Counted from the first letter of the stretch, positions 9,044-17,764 are shown. The stretch: 34,658 nt of DNA from CAUZSH01 sp963582935 (GCA_963582935.1 CAUZSH010000011.1:1-34658); one strand, 5' to 3'. Numbers and translations are program-made. Notes: a model not told the origin generated them from the sequence alone.

Positions 9044-9928
9044 TTGACTTTTCAATTCAAAAAAATTGGCCTCATTGGCACACATGTTAATCCATTGGTT
9101 TCTGAAACAGTTTGCCAAATTTATCATCTTTTAAAAGATAAAGTGACAATTTTGATCGAAGAAAATACCGCGCACTGTATGGATGAGCATAAGCTGCCAG
9201 AGCCATATAAGTTATCTGATATTGCCGAGAACTGTGATCTAGCCATTGTGATAGGCGGGGATGGAAATTTTCTAAATACGGCAAGGAATCTCTCTACACA
9301 TGCTGACATCCCCATGATCGGAGTTAACCGAGGGAAGTTAGGATTTTTAACCGACATCAACCCAGATGAGTTAGAAACGCGCCTTATGTCGGTGCTTGAA
9401 GGTCACTATACGATTGAAGAACGTTTTATGATTACGGCAGAGATCCACAGTAATGATATGTTGTCGGGGAAAACCTATGCTTTTAATGAAATTCTCATTG
9501 CAGCAGGGCAAAAGAGTCGGCTTTTTGAATTGGATATTTCTATTGATGGACGACATGCTTTTTCGCAACGTTCAGATGGTATTATTATTGCCACGCCTAC
9601 AGGCTCTACAGCACATGCCTTATCAGCAGGGGGGCCTATTATGCATCCCAGTTTAAATGTTTTGTCTTTGGTGCCAATGTTTTCACATTCTTTGAATAGT
9701 CGCCCCATTGTGATCAGTGCCGATAGCATTATCAAGATTGCCATTGGGGATTATAATAACCCTGAGCCTTTATTGAGTTTTGATGGGCATTCGCATTTGA
9801 CTTTAGAGGCCGGTAATACAATTCAGGTGCATAAGCATCAGAAGAAAGTAAAAGTATTACACCCTCTGGATTATGATTATTATAGATCATTGCGAACTAA
9901 GCTTCATTGGAGCAAGATGTTATTTTAG
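9044..9928 (+). CDS. nadK: NAD kinase
   Basis: Phosphorylates NAD+ to NADP+ in the cytoplasm, setting the NADPH pool. The 294-residue protein has the GGDGNFLNTAR phosphate-binding motif near residue 72, NRGKLGFLTDI near 98, and the C-terminal PTGSTAHALSAGGPIMHP motif near 180-200. The start is TTG at 9044, with AAGGA at 9031-9035 in a workable position. No earlier in-frame start looks better, and the FKKIGLIGTHVNP opening matches the family. It stands alone, and the decayed mobile-element region begins soon after its stop. Confidence 0.93.
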   Translation: MTFQFKKIGLIGTHVNPLVSETVCQIYHLLKDKVTILIEENTAHCMDEHKLPEPYKLSDIAENCDLAIVIGGDGNFLNTARNLSTHADIPMIGVNRGKLGFLTDINPDELETRLMSVLEGHYTIEERFMITAEIHSNDMLSGKTYAFNEILIAAGQKSRLFELDISIDGRHAFSQRSDGIIIATPTGSTAHALSAGGPIMHPSLNVLSLVPMFSHSLNSRPIVISADSIIKIAIGDYNNPEPLLSFDGHSHLTLEAGNTIQVHKHQKKVKVLHPLDYDYYRSLRTKLHWSKMLF

Positions 9929-10098
9929 CATCAGACATCTATTTATTTTTTTCATTGAGTCGCTTAATCATATGGGCTTATAGTTGATTTTAGTAGGTCT
10001 GCTTGGACGGATACGAAGCCATATCTTTTTATTATCTACTTTTGCGACGGAATTCGAGAGCTATAAGAGATGTTCTATATATTAGGAGATCCCATTTT

Positions 10099-10126
10099 TT
10101 GACACCCTATCAGAAATGTATATAAT
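10099..10126 (+). promoter_or_regulatory. Consensus sigma-70 promoter with no intact gene downstream
   Basis: TTGACA at 10099-10104 and TATAAT at 10121-10126, both perfect consensus hexamers, are separated by 16 bases. Transcription would start near 10133 and run into the IS91-like remnant. It may be the leftover promoter of the mobile element. Confidence 0.6.
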
Positions 10127-10144
10127 ACAACCTGCAAATTATAA

Positions 10145-10372
10145 CCCCATACAAATCACGCTGTTATTGCTTACCCCAATCACAATAAACGCAAACTTCA
10201 GACGTATAAATCAATCTTTATTGAGAATATTGAAAACTTCAAAAAAGAGTATCCAAAGTTTGATACGGCTTACCATGAGTCAGTGATTAAAAAAATGCTG
10301 GATTGTGGCACGGTTGAAGGCGGTTATGCCGAATATGATTGGGTAATCCCCCCGCAAAAAAGAGGTGTTTGA
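10145..10372 (+). pseudogene. N-terminal remnant of an IS91-like transposase
   Basis: An open frame without a start codon, bounded by stops at 10142-10144 and 10370-10372, reads ...QTYKSIFIENIENFKKEY, then PKFDTAYHESVIKKMLDCG and TVEGGYAEYDW before ending KRGV. The pattern of a helical start, a His-x-Val-like segment, xxFLDCG-type Cys-Gly and then a G-Y/F-aromatic segment fits the N-terminal part of the zinc-binding domain of IS91-type transposases. The sequence breaks off where the first CxxC of the zinc ribbon should come. The family call rests on motif memory only. Confidence 0.4.
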
Positions 10373-10412
10373 AAGTAGAATTTCCATTAACCTAAAAGAT
10401 AGGAGATTTTAC

Positions 10413-10568
10413 ATGAAACAATCAAGATTTAGTGACGGTCAGAAACTGAGTATTTTAAAGCAAGCGGAAAATGGCATCCCAGTCCCTAACCTCTGCAGGG
10501 AACATGCTATTAGCGGCGCTACCTTTTATAAGTAGCTCGCTAAATACGCCGATATATCCAGAAACTAA
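10413..10568 (+). pseudogene. IS3-family OrfA transposase remnant with internal stop
   Basis: ATG at 10413, preceded by AGGAGATTTTAC, opens a frame reading MKQSRFSDGQKLSILKQAE, then GIPVPNLCREHAISGATFYK, then TAG at 10533-10535, then LAKYADISRN and TAA at 10566-10568. This is the helix-turn-helix start of IS3-group OrfA proteins (family pattern: SRFxxxQ..ILKxAExGxPVxxLCRxHxISxATFYKWRxKYGG). The TAG replaces the conserved Trp (TGG to TAG), and the rest of OrfA and all of OrfB are missing. The copy is dead. Confidence 0.85.
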
Positions 10569-10828
10569 GAGTAATAAACCCATCAGACCCAACTCTAAAA
10601 GAGATTAAAAAACGTGCCACGCATATACTATCTGCGATATATCGAGAAATCTACCATCTAAATGTATATTATTTACATCGTGGCATAAATCACACAGATA
10701 CTAGCCTAAAGTTAGCCAGTAAGCTTGCAGAGAACATTGGTGAAAAGGAAACGACGCTTAGAGAAATTCTTAGAAAAAAATACAAGCAAAAAAGGTTTAT
10801 AAAATGCTACAGGGCAAAAATAATTTAA
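10544..10828 (+). pseudogene. Start-less open frame of unknown origin, likely a gene fragment
   Basis: From the stop at 10541-10543 to TAA at 10826-10828, one frame stays open for about 94 codons. It contains PTLKEIKKRATHILSAIYRE, IYHLNVYYLHRGINHTDTS and LKLASKLAENIGEKETTLRE, and ends with a very basic tail (ILRKKYKQKRFIKCYRAKII). The composition is protein-like and basic, as in DNA-binding proteins, but no ATG, GTG or TTG in frame gives a sensible start and I do not recognise the family. It does not match IS3 OrfB, so it is probably a piece of another gene brought together with the insertion remnants. Confidence 0.35.
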
Positions 10829-11039
10829 GTGAAGTTGAGCGTTCGGTAATGTTAATATAATAGCAGAAGAGCCTGCAAAATTCTTTAAGCTATTATATGA
10901 TCTCCAGATTGTGGTGAATTATAGTAAAAGGAGATTATCACAACACTGACCCATAAACATGCTTCGAAAAAAACCATTGATAAAACAGCGAGGAAGATAA
11001 AAAGTGTATTGTTTTTTGAACGTAAGTTATTCATTGTTT

Positions 11040-12146
11040 CTAATACTCCTTTTCTTGGCTTAAAATAATTTGTAACATTCTCCTTAAAGGTTCAGCTGCG
11101 CCCCAAAGCAGCTGATCTCCCACGGTAAATATATTCAAATACTTATCCCCTAAAAGCGATTTTCTCACTCGTCCTACAGCAATGTCTAGCGTGCCAGAAA
11201 CCGCAGCAGGTGTCAGTTGATTTAAAGTATCATCTTTGTTGTTTTCGACGAGTTTCACCCAAGGGTTGGCAGAGCGGATAAGAGCTTCTATTTCTTCAAG
11301 CGGTATTTTTTTCTTAAGTTTAACGGTGAGTGCTTGGCTGTGTGAGCGAAGGCTTGGTACACGCACACAGGTGCCATCAATAGCAATTTCTTTTGAGGAA
11401 TCTAGGATTTTATTGGCTTCTACCATGGCTTTCCATTCTTCCTTAGACTGCCCTGAAGACATTGGGCTGTCAATCCACGGAAGCAAGTTGGCAACCAGTG
11501 GTTGTGAAATCACTTCTTTGGGGAATTCGGCTGATTGTGCTTTTTTACGTAAAGCTTCTTCGATATTCAGAATATTATCTGAGATATCAATATCTTGTAG
11601 CGTGTACTTTTGCTGCCGCAAGAGTTCTTTCATGGCAGCAGCCCCCGAGCCTGAAATAGCTTGGTAAGACATAACACTGATCCACTTCACAAGGTCGGCT
11701 TTAAGTAATCCATGAATAGCCAACAACATTAAGCTTACGGTGCAATTCCCGCCGATGAAATTCTTAATTCCATTTTGTAAACCTTGTTCAATATGAGGTA
11801 GGTTGATTGGATCGAGTGCAATGATGCTATTTTTATCCATTCGTAAGGTTGAGGCGGCATCTATCCAATAGCCATCCCAGCCTTTTTTGCGTAGAGGTTC
11901 AAAAATTTTATTGGTATAAGATCCTCCTTGACAGCTGATTAAAATATCCATTTTAGATAGTTCAGATAGATTATTGGCATCTAATAAGAGTTTGGTATTT
12001 TGTCCTATACTGGGTGCGGTTTGTCCTTGCTGAGATGTGGTGAAAAAATAAGCATCAAAATGATCAAAATCTTGCTCTTGTTGCATACGTTGCAGCAGGA
12101 CAGATCCTACCATTCCACGCCAGCCGATGATGCCTACTTTTTGCAT
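11040..12146 (-). CDS. asd: Aspartate-semialdehyde dehydrogenase
   Basis: Reduces aspartyl phosphate to aspartate semialdehyde with NADPH, the branch point to threonine, methionine, lysine and diaminopimelate. The 368-residue protein opens with the Rossmann motif GIIGWRGMVGSVL. It has the active-site Cys in GGNCTVSLMLLAIHGL near residue 135, the SYQAISGSGAAAMKELL motif and VRVPSLRSHSQALTVKL with the catalytic His near 274. Length and motifs match the gammaproteobacterial (E. coli) type. It is divergent from thrA across about 140 bases, grouping the common aspartate pathway with the threonine operon. The ATG start matches the family opening. Confidence 0.96.
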   Translation of the reverse strand: MQKVGIIGWRGMVGSVLLQRMQQEQDFDHFDAYFFTTSQQGQTAPSIGQNTKLLLDANNLSELSKMDILISCQGGSYTNKIFEPLRKKGWDGYWIDAASTLRMDKNSIIALDPINLPHIEQGLQNGIKNFIGGNCTVSLMLLAIHGLLKADLVKWISVMSYQAISGSGAAAMKELLRQQKYTLQDIDISDNILNIEEALRKKAQSAEFPKEVISQPLVANLLPWIDSPMSSGQSKEEWKAMVEANKILDSSKEIAIDGTCVRVPSLRSHSQALTVKLKKKIPLEEIEALIRSANPWVKLVENNKDDTLNQLTPAAVSGTLDIAVGRVRKSLLGDKYLNIFTVGDQLLWGAAEPLRRMLQIILSQEKEY

Positions 12147-12285
12147 GATATTGCCTTATTTACGGGTTTCTCTCTATCTGAAGTTTATCTTCGCATATCT
12201 TTTGAATTTACGCTATCACCCCATAGGCGAGAAGGTATAAATGGGTAATACTAATGTCAATAAGCGTAGATAAATGAACATGTAG

Positions 12286-14742
12286 ATGGATCTGAAACAG
12301 AACAAAAAATTAATCGTACATAAGTTCGGTGGCTCAAGTCTTGCCAATGCGGATAAGATTAGAAATGTGGCAAGCATTATTCATGCGAAAGATGAAGTTG
12401 TGTTGGTGTCAGCCATTGGTAAAACCACAAGACAGCTACAATCAGCATTGGATCTTGCAAAAAATAAATCAGATTTTCGAAGTGTGGTAGATCAAATCAT
12501 TTTAAAGCATCATGAAATCATAGATGATTTGATGAATTCAAAGGCAGCAGAAAAGCTTAAAGCTGAGATTGAGGCTGATGGTGAGACTATTATTAGTATT
12601 TTGGGTACGATTCAACTCATTCGTAGTTATCCACGAAATATTCAAGAAATTGTTCTAGGCTTTGGAGAGATATTTTCAGCGCAAATATTGGCGTTATTTT
12701 TAAAAAACCAAGGGCATCATGCTGCTTATTTAAAAGCATCTAAGGTACTCTATGTGGATAATGCCACGCCCCCTGCAAAAGTAGATTGGGTGCGTAGCCA
12801 GTCTTGTTTAGCCGAATTTTTAAAAGAAGTGCAGTTTGATGTGTTGGTGGTGACAGGGTTTATTGCCAATAATCCAGAAGGGGGGCGCACCACATTAGGC
12901 TTAAATGGTAGTGATTTTTCAGCAGCCATATTTGCAAAGCTTTTTAATGCGGTTTCATTGACAATCTGGACAGATGTGCCTGGCGTCTTAAGTGCCAACC
13001 CTCAGCAGGTAAAACGTGTACAGCCTATCAAAAGGCTTTCTTATAAAGAGGCGTTGGAGTTGGCTTACTTTGGTGCGACGGTGATTCATCCGCAAACCAT
13101 TGCTCCTGTGATGGAAATGCAAATTCCGCTTTGGATTAAGAGCAGCTTAGAACCTGAAAAAGCAGGCACCTGTATCACTTCGAGCATTGAAACTAATGGT
13201 GACGAAGTGGTGAAGGCGCTCACCACGATTGAAGGGATTGCCTTAGTGAATATTCAAGGTGCTGGATTGATTGGTGTTTCAGGGATCTCTTCTCGAGTAT
13301 TTGATGCGCTGACTCGTCATGGTATTTCTGTGATTATGATTTCTCAGGCAAGTTCAGAGTATTCCATTTGTTTTGCGGTGTATAGCCAAGAAGGAGAGTT
13401 TGCGGCAGCGGTGATTAAAGAAGCCTTTGCGCATGACATTCAAAGTGGCAATATTGATCGAGTTCGTTTAGACAAAGGTTGTGCCATTATTACAGCTGTG
13501 GGCGATGGCATGGTGGGTTCTCCTGGTGCAGCAGGTAAATTCTTTGATACACTGGCGAAGGTGGGTGCAAATATCCATGCAATTGCGCAAGGTTCATCTG
13601 AAAGAAGCATTACTGCTGTAATTAAAGAGTCTGATGTGGTGCGGGCTTTAAATGCGGTGCATGATGCTTTTTACTTTAATGCACAAGACATTTCGGTGGG
13701 TGTGATCGGTGTGGGCTCTATTGGCTCAACTTTTATTGAACAACTTAAGCAGGCAGCACCTAAGATCTTTCAACATAAAAATGTTGCCATTGATGTGAAA
13801 GGCGTGATGAATTCTAAGCGAATGGTGTTGAGTGAAGGGGATTTATTAGGAACAGATTGGAAAAGTGCACTGGCAGGAAGTGATGCCATTGAAATTAATT
13901 TAAAAGATTTCATTCAACATATTCGTCAAAGTGGTGGCACTTCGGTCATTATTGATGCGACGGCAAATGAGGGGATTGCCGGACAATATGTGCAATGCTT
14001 TGAGCAACAAGTTTCAGTAATCACACCCAATAAATATGCGAACACGAGCACAGCTGAATATTATCATGCCTTACGCAAAAATGCCCAATTGCATGAAGTA
14101 AAGTTCTTATATGAAACCAATGTCTGTGCGGGTTTACCATTGATTAACACGTTGCAAAATATGGTGGATAGCGGTGATGAGATATTGCAAATTGAGGGTG
14201 TTTTATCGGGAACATTAAGTTATATATTTTCAGAGCTTAGTGCGGGTAAAAGTTTTTCACAGGCAGTATTGTCTGCTTATGAGCAAGGATTTACCGAACC
14301 TGACCCTCGTGAAGACCTTTCGGGTATGGATGTGGCACGCAAAGTGGTGATTCTCGCACGTGAATCTGGTTTACAGGTTGCAATAGAGGATTTATCTATT
14401 GAAAACCTCGCGCCTGAGGCACTGCGCTTATGTGACAAAGAAACTTTTTTGAAAGCATTGCCCGAGCATGATGTCGAAATGAAAGTGTTATTGGGTAATA
14501 AAAAGCAAGGGAAGCTTGGGCTACATTATATCGGTAAGATTCATCATACTGGTAAAGTGCAGGTCGGTATTGAGGCTTATGATAAAGAGAGCCCTTTTGC
14601 AAGCTTATCAGGAACGGATAATCTGGTGGTATTGCAAACAAAACGTTATCAGGCAAACCCGATGGTGATCAAAGGTCCTGGTGCAGGTCCTGATGTGACT
14701 GCAGCGGGTATTTTTGCGGACCTGTTGCAACTGGCAAAGTAA
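12286..14742 (+). CDS. thrA: Bifunctional aspartokinase I / homoserine dehydrogenase I
   Basis: The 818-residue fusion catalyses the first step (aspartate to aspartyl phosphate) and the third step (aspartate semialdehyde to homoserine) of threonine synthesis. The N-terminal aspartokinase domain shows VHKFGGSSLANADKIRNVA and TLGLNGSDFSAA. Two ACT regulatory regions lie around residues 315-460 (IQGAGLIGVSGISSRVFDAL; GDGMVGSPGAAGKFFDTL), consistent with threonine feedback by family knowledge. The homoserine dehydrogenase domain starts near 468 (GVIGVGSIGSTF) and includes ITPNKYANTS and GVLSGTLSYIFSEL. The length matches E. coli ThrA (820). The ATG at 12286 has no clear ribosome binding site, and I see no leader peptide rich in Thr/Ile codons upstream. 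Confidence 0.97.
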   Translation: MDLKQNKKLIVHKFGGSSLANADKIRNVASIIHAKDEVVLVSAIGKTTRQLQSALDLAKNKSDFRSVVDQIILKHHEIIDDLMNSKAAEKLKAEIEADGETIISILGTIQLIRSYPRNIQEIVLGFGEIFSAQILALFLKNQGHHAAYLKASKVLYVDNATPPAKVDWVRSQSCLAEFLKEVQFDVLVVTGFIANNPEGGRTTLGLNGSDFSAAIFAKLFNAVSLTIWTDVPGVLSANPQQVKRVQPIKRLSYKEALELAYFGATVIHPQTIAPVMEMQIPLWIKSSLEPEKAGTCITSSIETNGDEVVKALTTIEGIALVNIQGAGLIGVSGISSRVFDALTRHGISVIMISQASSEYSICFAVYSQEGEFAAAVIKEAFAHDIQSGNIDRVRLDKGCAIITAVGDGMVGSPGAAGKFFDTLAKVGANIHAIAQGSSERSITAVIKESDVVRALNAVHDAFYFNAQDISVGVIGVGSIGSTFIEQLKQAAPKIFQHKNVAIDVKGVMNSKRMVLSEGDLLGTDWKSALAGSDAIEINLKDFIQHIRQSGGTSVIIDATANEGIAGQYVQCFEQQVSVITPNKYANTSTAEYYHALRKNAQLHEVKFLYETNVCAGLPLINTLQNMVDSGDEILQIEGVLSGTLSYIFSELSAGKSFSQAVLSAYEQGFTEPDPREDLSGMDVARKVVILARESGLQVAIEDLSIENLAPEALRLCDKETFLKALPEHDVEMKVLLGNKKQGKLGLHYIGKIHHTGKVQVGIEAYDKESPFASLSGTDNLVVLQTKRYQANPMVIKGPGAGPDVTAAGIFADLLQLAK

Positions 14743-14751
14743 GGAATTCCA

Positions 14752-15729
14752 ATGCAGATATTAAATTCAGATATTGTCTCAGTGGTGGCTTTTGCGCCTG
14801 CAACCAGTGCAAATTTAGCTGTGGGCTTTGATATTATGGGCGCGGCAATTTCGGGTGTAGGGGATCGTTTAAGCCTTGAGCGACGCAATGATGAGCGCCT
14901 TGTTATTCGTGAAATTAGTGGTGTGGCGGGAGCCGAAAAACTGCCTACAGATATTGAAAAGAATGTTGCCTCTGCGGTGATCAAAAAAATGTTATCAGAT
15001 CTGAAAATTTCTGCGGGGTTTGATGTTTTCTTGCAAAAAGGCATCCCGCTTAGCTCAGGCATGGGAGGTTCAGCCTCCTCTGCAGTGGTGGCGGTAGTGG
15101 CAATGAATGCTTTTTTATCTATTCCATTACCTGTTGAGAAATTAGCGGAATACGCTATTTTTGGTGAGCATGTTGCCACGGGGAATTATCATGGAGATAA
15201 TGCGATTCCTTCCTTGTTTGGTGGGTTTACCTTTATCCGTTCAGTGTCCCCTTTAAAAGTGATTCAGCTACCAGATCCTGGGCTTAAGTTAATATTGGTA
15301 CACCCAGATTTAGAAATTGAAACAAAAGTAGCAAGAAGCTATTTAACCGAACCTTTTGAATTGAGTACGGTGGTGGCGCAGACCTCTAATTTAGCGGGCG
15401 TGATAGCGGCACTTTACACGAAAGACATTCCTTTATTGCAAGACTGTATGCAGGATGTATTGATTGAACCACGACGCAAGGCACTGATTCCTGGTTTTGA
15501 TGAAGTGCAACGAGCTGCTAAAAATGCAGGTGCGTTGGCTTGCTCAATCTCAGGAGCAGGTCCTTCTATGTTTGCATTGACCACAGATAATCAAGGTGCA
15601 AGAAGGGTGGCAAAAGCGATGCAAAATGCTTTTGCTGAGCATCAGCTCTCTTCACAGTCTTGGATTTCCGATTTACAGGCGTCTGGCGCACATGTGGAAA
15701 ATATTGTTAAGTATGAGGAATTACTATGA
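14752..15729 (+). CDS. thrB: Homoserine kinase
   Basis: GHMP-family kinase that phosphorylates homoserine to O-phosphohomoserine. The 325-residue product has FAPATSANLAVGFDIMG at the N-terminus, the ATP loop PLSSGMGGSASSAV near residue 100, GNYHGDNAIPSLFGGF near 145 and the C-terminal SISGAGPSMFAL motif near 265. It starts at ATG with AAGGAATTCC just upstream, 9 bases after thrA, and its stop overlaps the thrC start (ATGA), so the three genes form one operon. It is slightly longer than E. coli ThrB (310), with the extra residues at the N-terminus. Confidence 0.96.
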   Translation: MQILNSDIVSVVAFAPATSANLAVGFDIMGAAISGVGDRLSLERRNDERLVIREISGVAGAEKLPTDIEKNVASAVIKKMLSDLKISAGFDVFLQKGIPLSSGMGGSASSAVVAVVAMNAFLSIPLPVEKLAEYAIFGEHVATGNYHGDNAIPSLFGGFTFIRSVSPLKVIQLPDPGLKLILVHPDLEIETKVARSYLTEPFELSTVVAQTSNLAGVIAALYTKDIPLLQDCMQDVLIEPRRKALIPGFDEVQRAAKNAGALACSISGAGPSMFALTTDNQGARRVAKAMQNAFAEHQLSSQSWISDLQASGAHVENIVKYEELL

Positions 15730-17060
15730 AATTTATAAGCACTCGGGCGCAAAAGCAAGGTATTAAGCAATGTTTGACAGTGAGTGAAGCCATGCAAACA
15801 GGCTTAGCAGAGGATGGCGGACTTTTTGTGCCAGAGCTTTTTCCTCAAATTGATTGGAAAAATATCGATAAAACAGTGAGTTACCCTGACTTTGCCAAGA
15901 TTGCTTTGGCACCTTATTTTAAAGGAGATGTGCTTGAGAAAGTATTGTCACAAATTTGTGATGAGTGTTTTACCTTTGATTTGCCATTGGTCAAACTGAA
16001 TAAGACAACCTCAGTACTAGAGCTTTTTCATGGACCAACACTTTCCTTTAAAGATTTTGGCGCACGTTTTCTAGCCTGTTGCTTAAGTCATCTTAAGCGA
16101 GATAAGACCATGACAATTATTGTGGCAACTTCGGGAGATACAGGTTCTGCAGTGGCAGCCGCTTTTCATCAAAAGTCCAATATCCGTGTGGTGGTGATGT
16201 TCCCAGAAGGTAAGATTTCAGCACGCCAGCAAAGCCAAATTACTTGTTGGGGAGATAATGTGCTTGCTGTTTCAGTTGATGGCACTTTTGATGATTGTCA
16301 AGCCTTAGTGAAGTCAGCATTTACCGATAGTTGGTGGCAAAATGAAACGCAGTTGAATACTTCAAATAGCATTAATATTGGACGATTATTGCCGCAGTCA
16401 ACGTATTATGCTTATACGAGTTGGAAATATTACTTAGAGCATGGCAAAGTGGCAAACTTTGTGGTGCCCTCGGGAAATATTGGGAATGTGACGGCCGCTT
16501 TTTGGGCGAAGCAGTGTGGTTTTCCGATTGGAGATATTGTGGTGTCTCAAAATGCAAATAGCACATTGGTTTCCTATTTAAAAACAGGTAAAGCGCCAGA
16601 CCAGAATACGATTGAGACGCTTGCGAATGCGATGGACGTGGGAAAACCAAGCAACTTCGAACGTTTGCAAGCGCTCTTCCCAGATTTTGAGGTATTTAAA
16701 TCACAAGTGCGAGCTTTTGAGGCTTCAGATGCAGATATTTCTGCTGAAATTTTAAAGCTATATCGTGAAAGTGGTTATCTGGCTTGCCCGCATACCGCCA
16801 CCACATTTTTTGCTAAAGATCAGCTAAATATGAGTGAAAGTGCTGAAAAGAAACATTGGGTACTCATTTCAACTGCCGATCCTTGTAAATTTGAAACGGT
16901 ATTAGAGCCGATCATTCAAGAGAAGGTATCTCCAACGCCTGCATTGCAAGCATTGCTGGATAAATCTGGAAAATTCGTGAAAATTAAGGCGAATATGACG
17001 TCATTGTATGGAGAGTACGAGCGGTATTTTTCGGACTCCAAAATTCACATTAAGCTTTAA
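15726..17060 (+). CDS. thrC: Threonine synthase
   Basis: PLP enzyme that converts O-phosphohomoserine to threonine, the last step of the pathway. The 444-residue product shows the N-terminal signature GLAEDGGLFVPE, the PLP lysine in LFHGPTLSFKDFGARFLA near residue 107, the ATSGDTGSAVAAAF phosphate loop and FVVPSGNIGNVTAAF near 250. It overlaps thrB by four bases. Its 3' end overlaps the convergent tetR gene by about 11 bases, and no hairpin terminator is visible between them. Length and motifs are typical of the gammaproteobacterial long form. Confidence 0.96.
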   Translation: MKFISTRAQKQGIKQCLTVSEAMQTGLAEDGGLFVPELFPQIDWKNIDKTVSYPDFAKIALAPYFKGDVLEKVLSQICDECFTFDLPLVKLNKTTSVLELFHGPTLSFKDFGARFLACCLSHLKRDKTMTIIVATSGDTGSAVAAAFHQKSNIRVVVMFPEGKISARQQSQITCWGDNVLAVSVDGTFDDCQALVKSAFTDSWWQNETQLNTSNSINIGRLLPQSTYYAYTSWKYYLEHGKVANFVVPSGNIGNVTAAFWAKQCGFPIGDIVVSQNANSTLVSYLKTGKAPDQNTIETLANAMDVGKPSNFERLQALFPDFEVFKSQVRAFEASDADISAEILKLYRESGYLACPHTATTFFAKDQLNMSESAEKKHWVLISTADPCKFETVLEPIIQEKVSPTPALQALLDKSGKFVKIKANMTSLYGEYERYFSDSKIHIKL

Positions 17061-17643
17061 AAGCTGAAATAAGTGATTTAACCAACATATTAATATATTT
17101 TCCTTCCTCCTCCTTCGAAGGAAGCTCACTAAATCCTGTTCGAAGAAAAGGACCAAAGATTGCGCCCGATAGCATGAAGAGAATATGGCGTGGTGAGAGA
17201 TCTCTATTCACCGAGCCTTCAGTTTGGAACTGATATATTTTTTTCTCTAAGTTTTCCCAAGTGCCTAGATTTTTTGAGTTGGTGACTCCAATCAATTTCT
17301 CGCCTTGATCTTCAAGTCTTTGCCAGTCAAGCATTCTGAGCATGTCGTGATTTTGCTTAAAGAAGTTAAAACGAATGCTGACCAATTCGGCAATAAAATC
17401 TTCAAAGGATGGCGCTTCCATAATGGGGGAGAAAGAGAAATTGTCATTTTGGGCAATAAAAGATTCCTTCACATGTTTCCATAGGCAGGTTTTATTTTGA
17501 AAGTAGTGGTATATCAAAGAAGTTTGAACATCTGATGCTTTGGCAATGTCTCTAATAGAGGTGCCATTATAACCACCGGCAACAAATAATTTTTTTGCAG
17601 CGGCAATAATTTTTTGCTTAGTGCAGAGGTTCTGAGTATTCAT
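17050..17643 (-). CDS. TetR/AcrR-family transcriptional repressor
   Basis: The 197-residue protein has a standard TetR helix-turn-helix at residues about 9-58 (KIIAAAKKLFVAGGYNGTS, IRDIAKASDVQTSLIYHYF, then NKTCLWKHV). The C-terminal ligand-binding part is helical and ends KYINMLVKSLISAFKA; it is not assignable to a ligand class. It is transcribed away from the small exported peptide and the MFS exporter, the classic layout of a repressor controlling an efflux gene. Two near-identical operator-like repeats lie in the gap and are its most likely targets. The ATG start has no evident ribosome binding site. Confidence 0.9.
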   Translation of the reverse strand: MNTQNLCTKQKIIAAAKKLFVAGGYNGTSIRDIAKASDVQTSLIYHYFQNKTCLWKHVKESFIAQNDNFSFSPIMEAPSFEDFIAELVSIRFNFFKQNHDMLRMLDWQRLEDQGEKLIGVTNSKNLGTWENLEKKIYQFQTEGSVNRDLSPRHILFMLSGAIFGPFLRTGFSELPSKEEEGKYINMLVKSLISAFKA

Positions 17644-17713
17644 ATTAAGGTATTAATTTCTTGAAGTTTACATGAGTATACACAAAAAATGGTCAATTCC
17701 CCACAAAAAATCA

Positions 17714-17742
17714 TTGAACGATCGATCTAGTTTTGATATGAT
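17714..17742 (+). promoter_or_regulatory. Sigma-70 promoter for the small peptide / MFS unit
   Basis: TTGAAC (17714-17719) and TATGAT (17737-17742) are separated by exactly 17 bases. The first operator-like repeat overlaps the -35 hexamer and spacer, so a bound repressor would block RNA polymerase. Confidence 0.65.
17715..17728. promoter_or_regulatory. Operator-like repeat 1 for the TetR repressor
   Basis: TGAACGATCGATCT is an imperfect 14-base palindrome (5 of 7 pairs match) overlapping the -35 region. It is nearly identical to repeat 2, 36 bases downstream. Assigning it to the adjacent TetR protein is inference from position and symmetry. Confidence 0.55.
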
Positions 17743-17750
17743 GCATTTAC

Positions 17751-17764
17751 TGAACGGTCGATCA
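17751..17764. promoter_or_regulatory. Operator-like repeat 2 for the TetR repressor
   Basis: TGAACGGTCGATCA shares 12 of its first 13 bases with repeat 1 and has the same imperfect dyad. It lies just after the predicted transcription start and before the ribosome binding site of the small peptide gene, where a bound repressor could block elongation. Confidence 0.55.

Larger units (their letters stand above)
9929..11039. other. Gene-poor stretch with decayed mobile-element pieces
   Basis: About 1.1 kb with no intact gene lies between nadK and the 3' end of asd. It holds an orphan consensus promoter (10099-10126), an IS91-like transposase fragment, an IS3-type OrfA fragment with an internal stop, and an 82+ codon frame without a start codon. 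Nothing is recognisable in 9929-10098 or in 10829-11039. The frames are broken by several stops, which suggests old, inactive insertions. No complete terminal inverted repeats or target duplications are visible. Confidence 0.6.

Noticed and set aside
10959..11069. 36-codon basic frame (MLRKKTIDKTARK...) before and into the asd 3' end
   Set aside because: No ribosome binding site at a proper distance, and its last third is antisense to asd coding sequence; composition follows the A-rich DNA.
11236..11667. 143-codon open frame on the plus strand
   Set aside because: Lies fully antisense inside asd, whose motifs are unambiguous; it is a shadow frame.
12147..12285. Possible threonine attenuator ahead of thrA
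   Set aside because: No Thr/Ile-rich leader peptide and no terminator hairpin were found in the 139-base gap.
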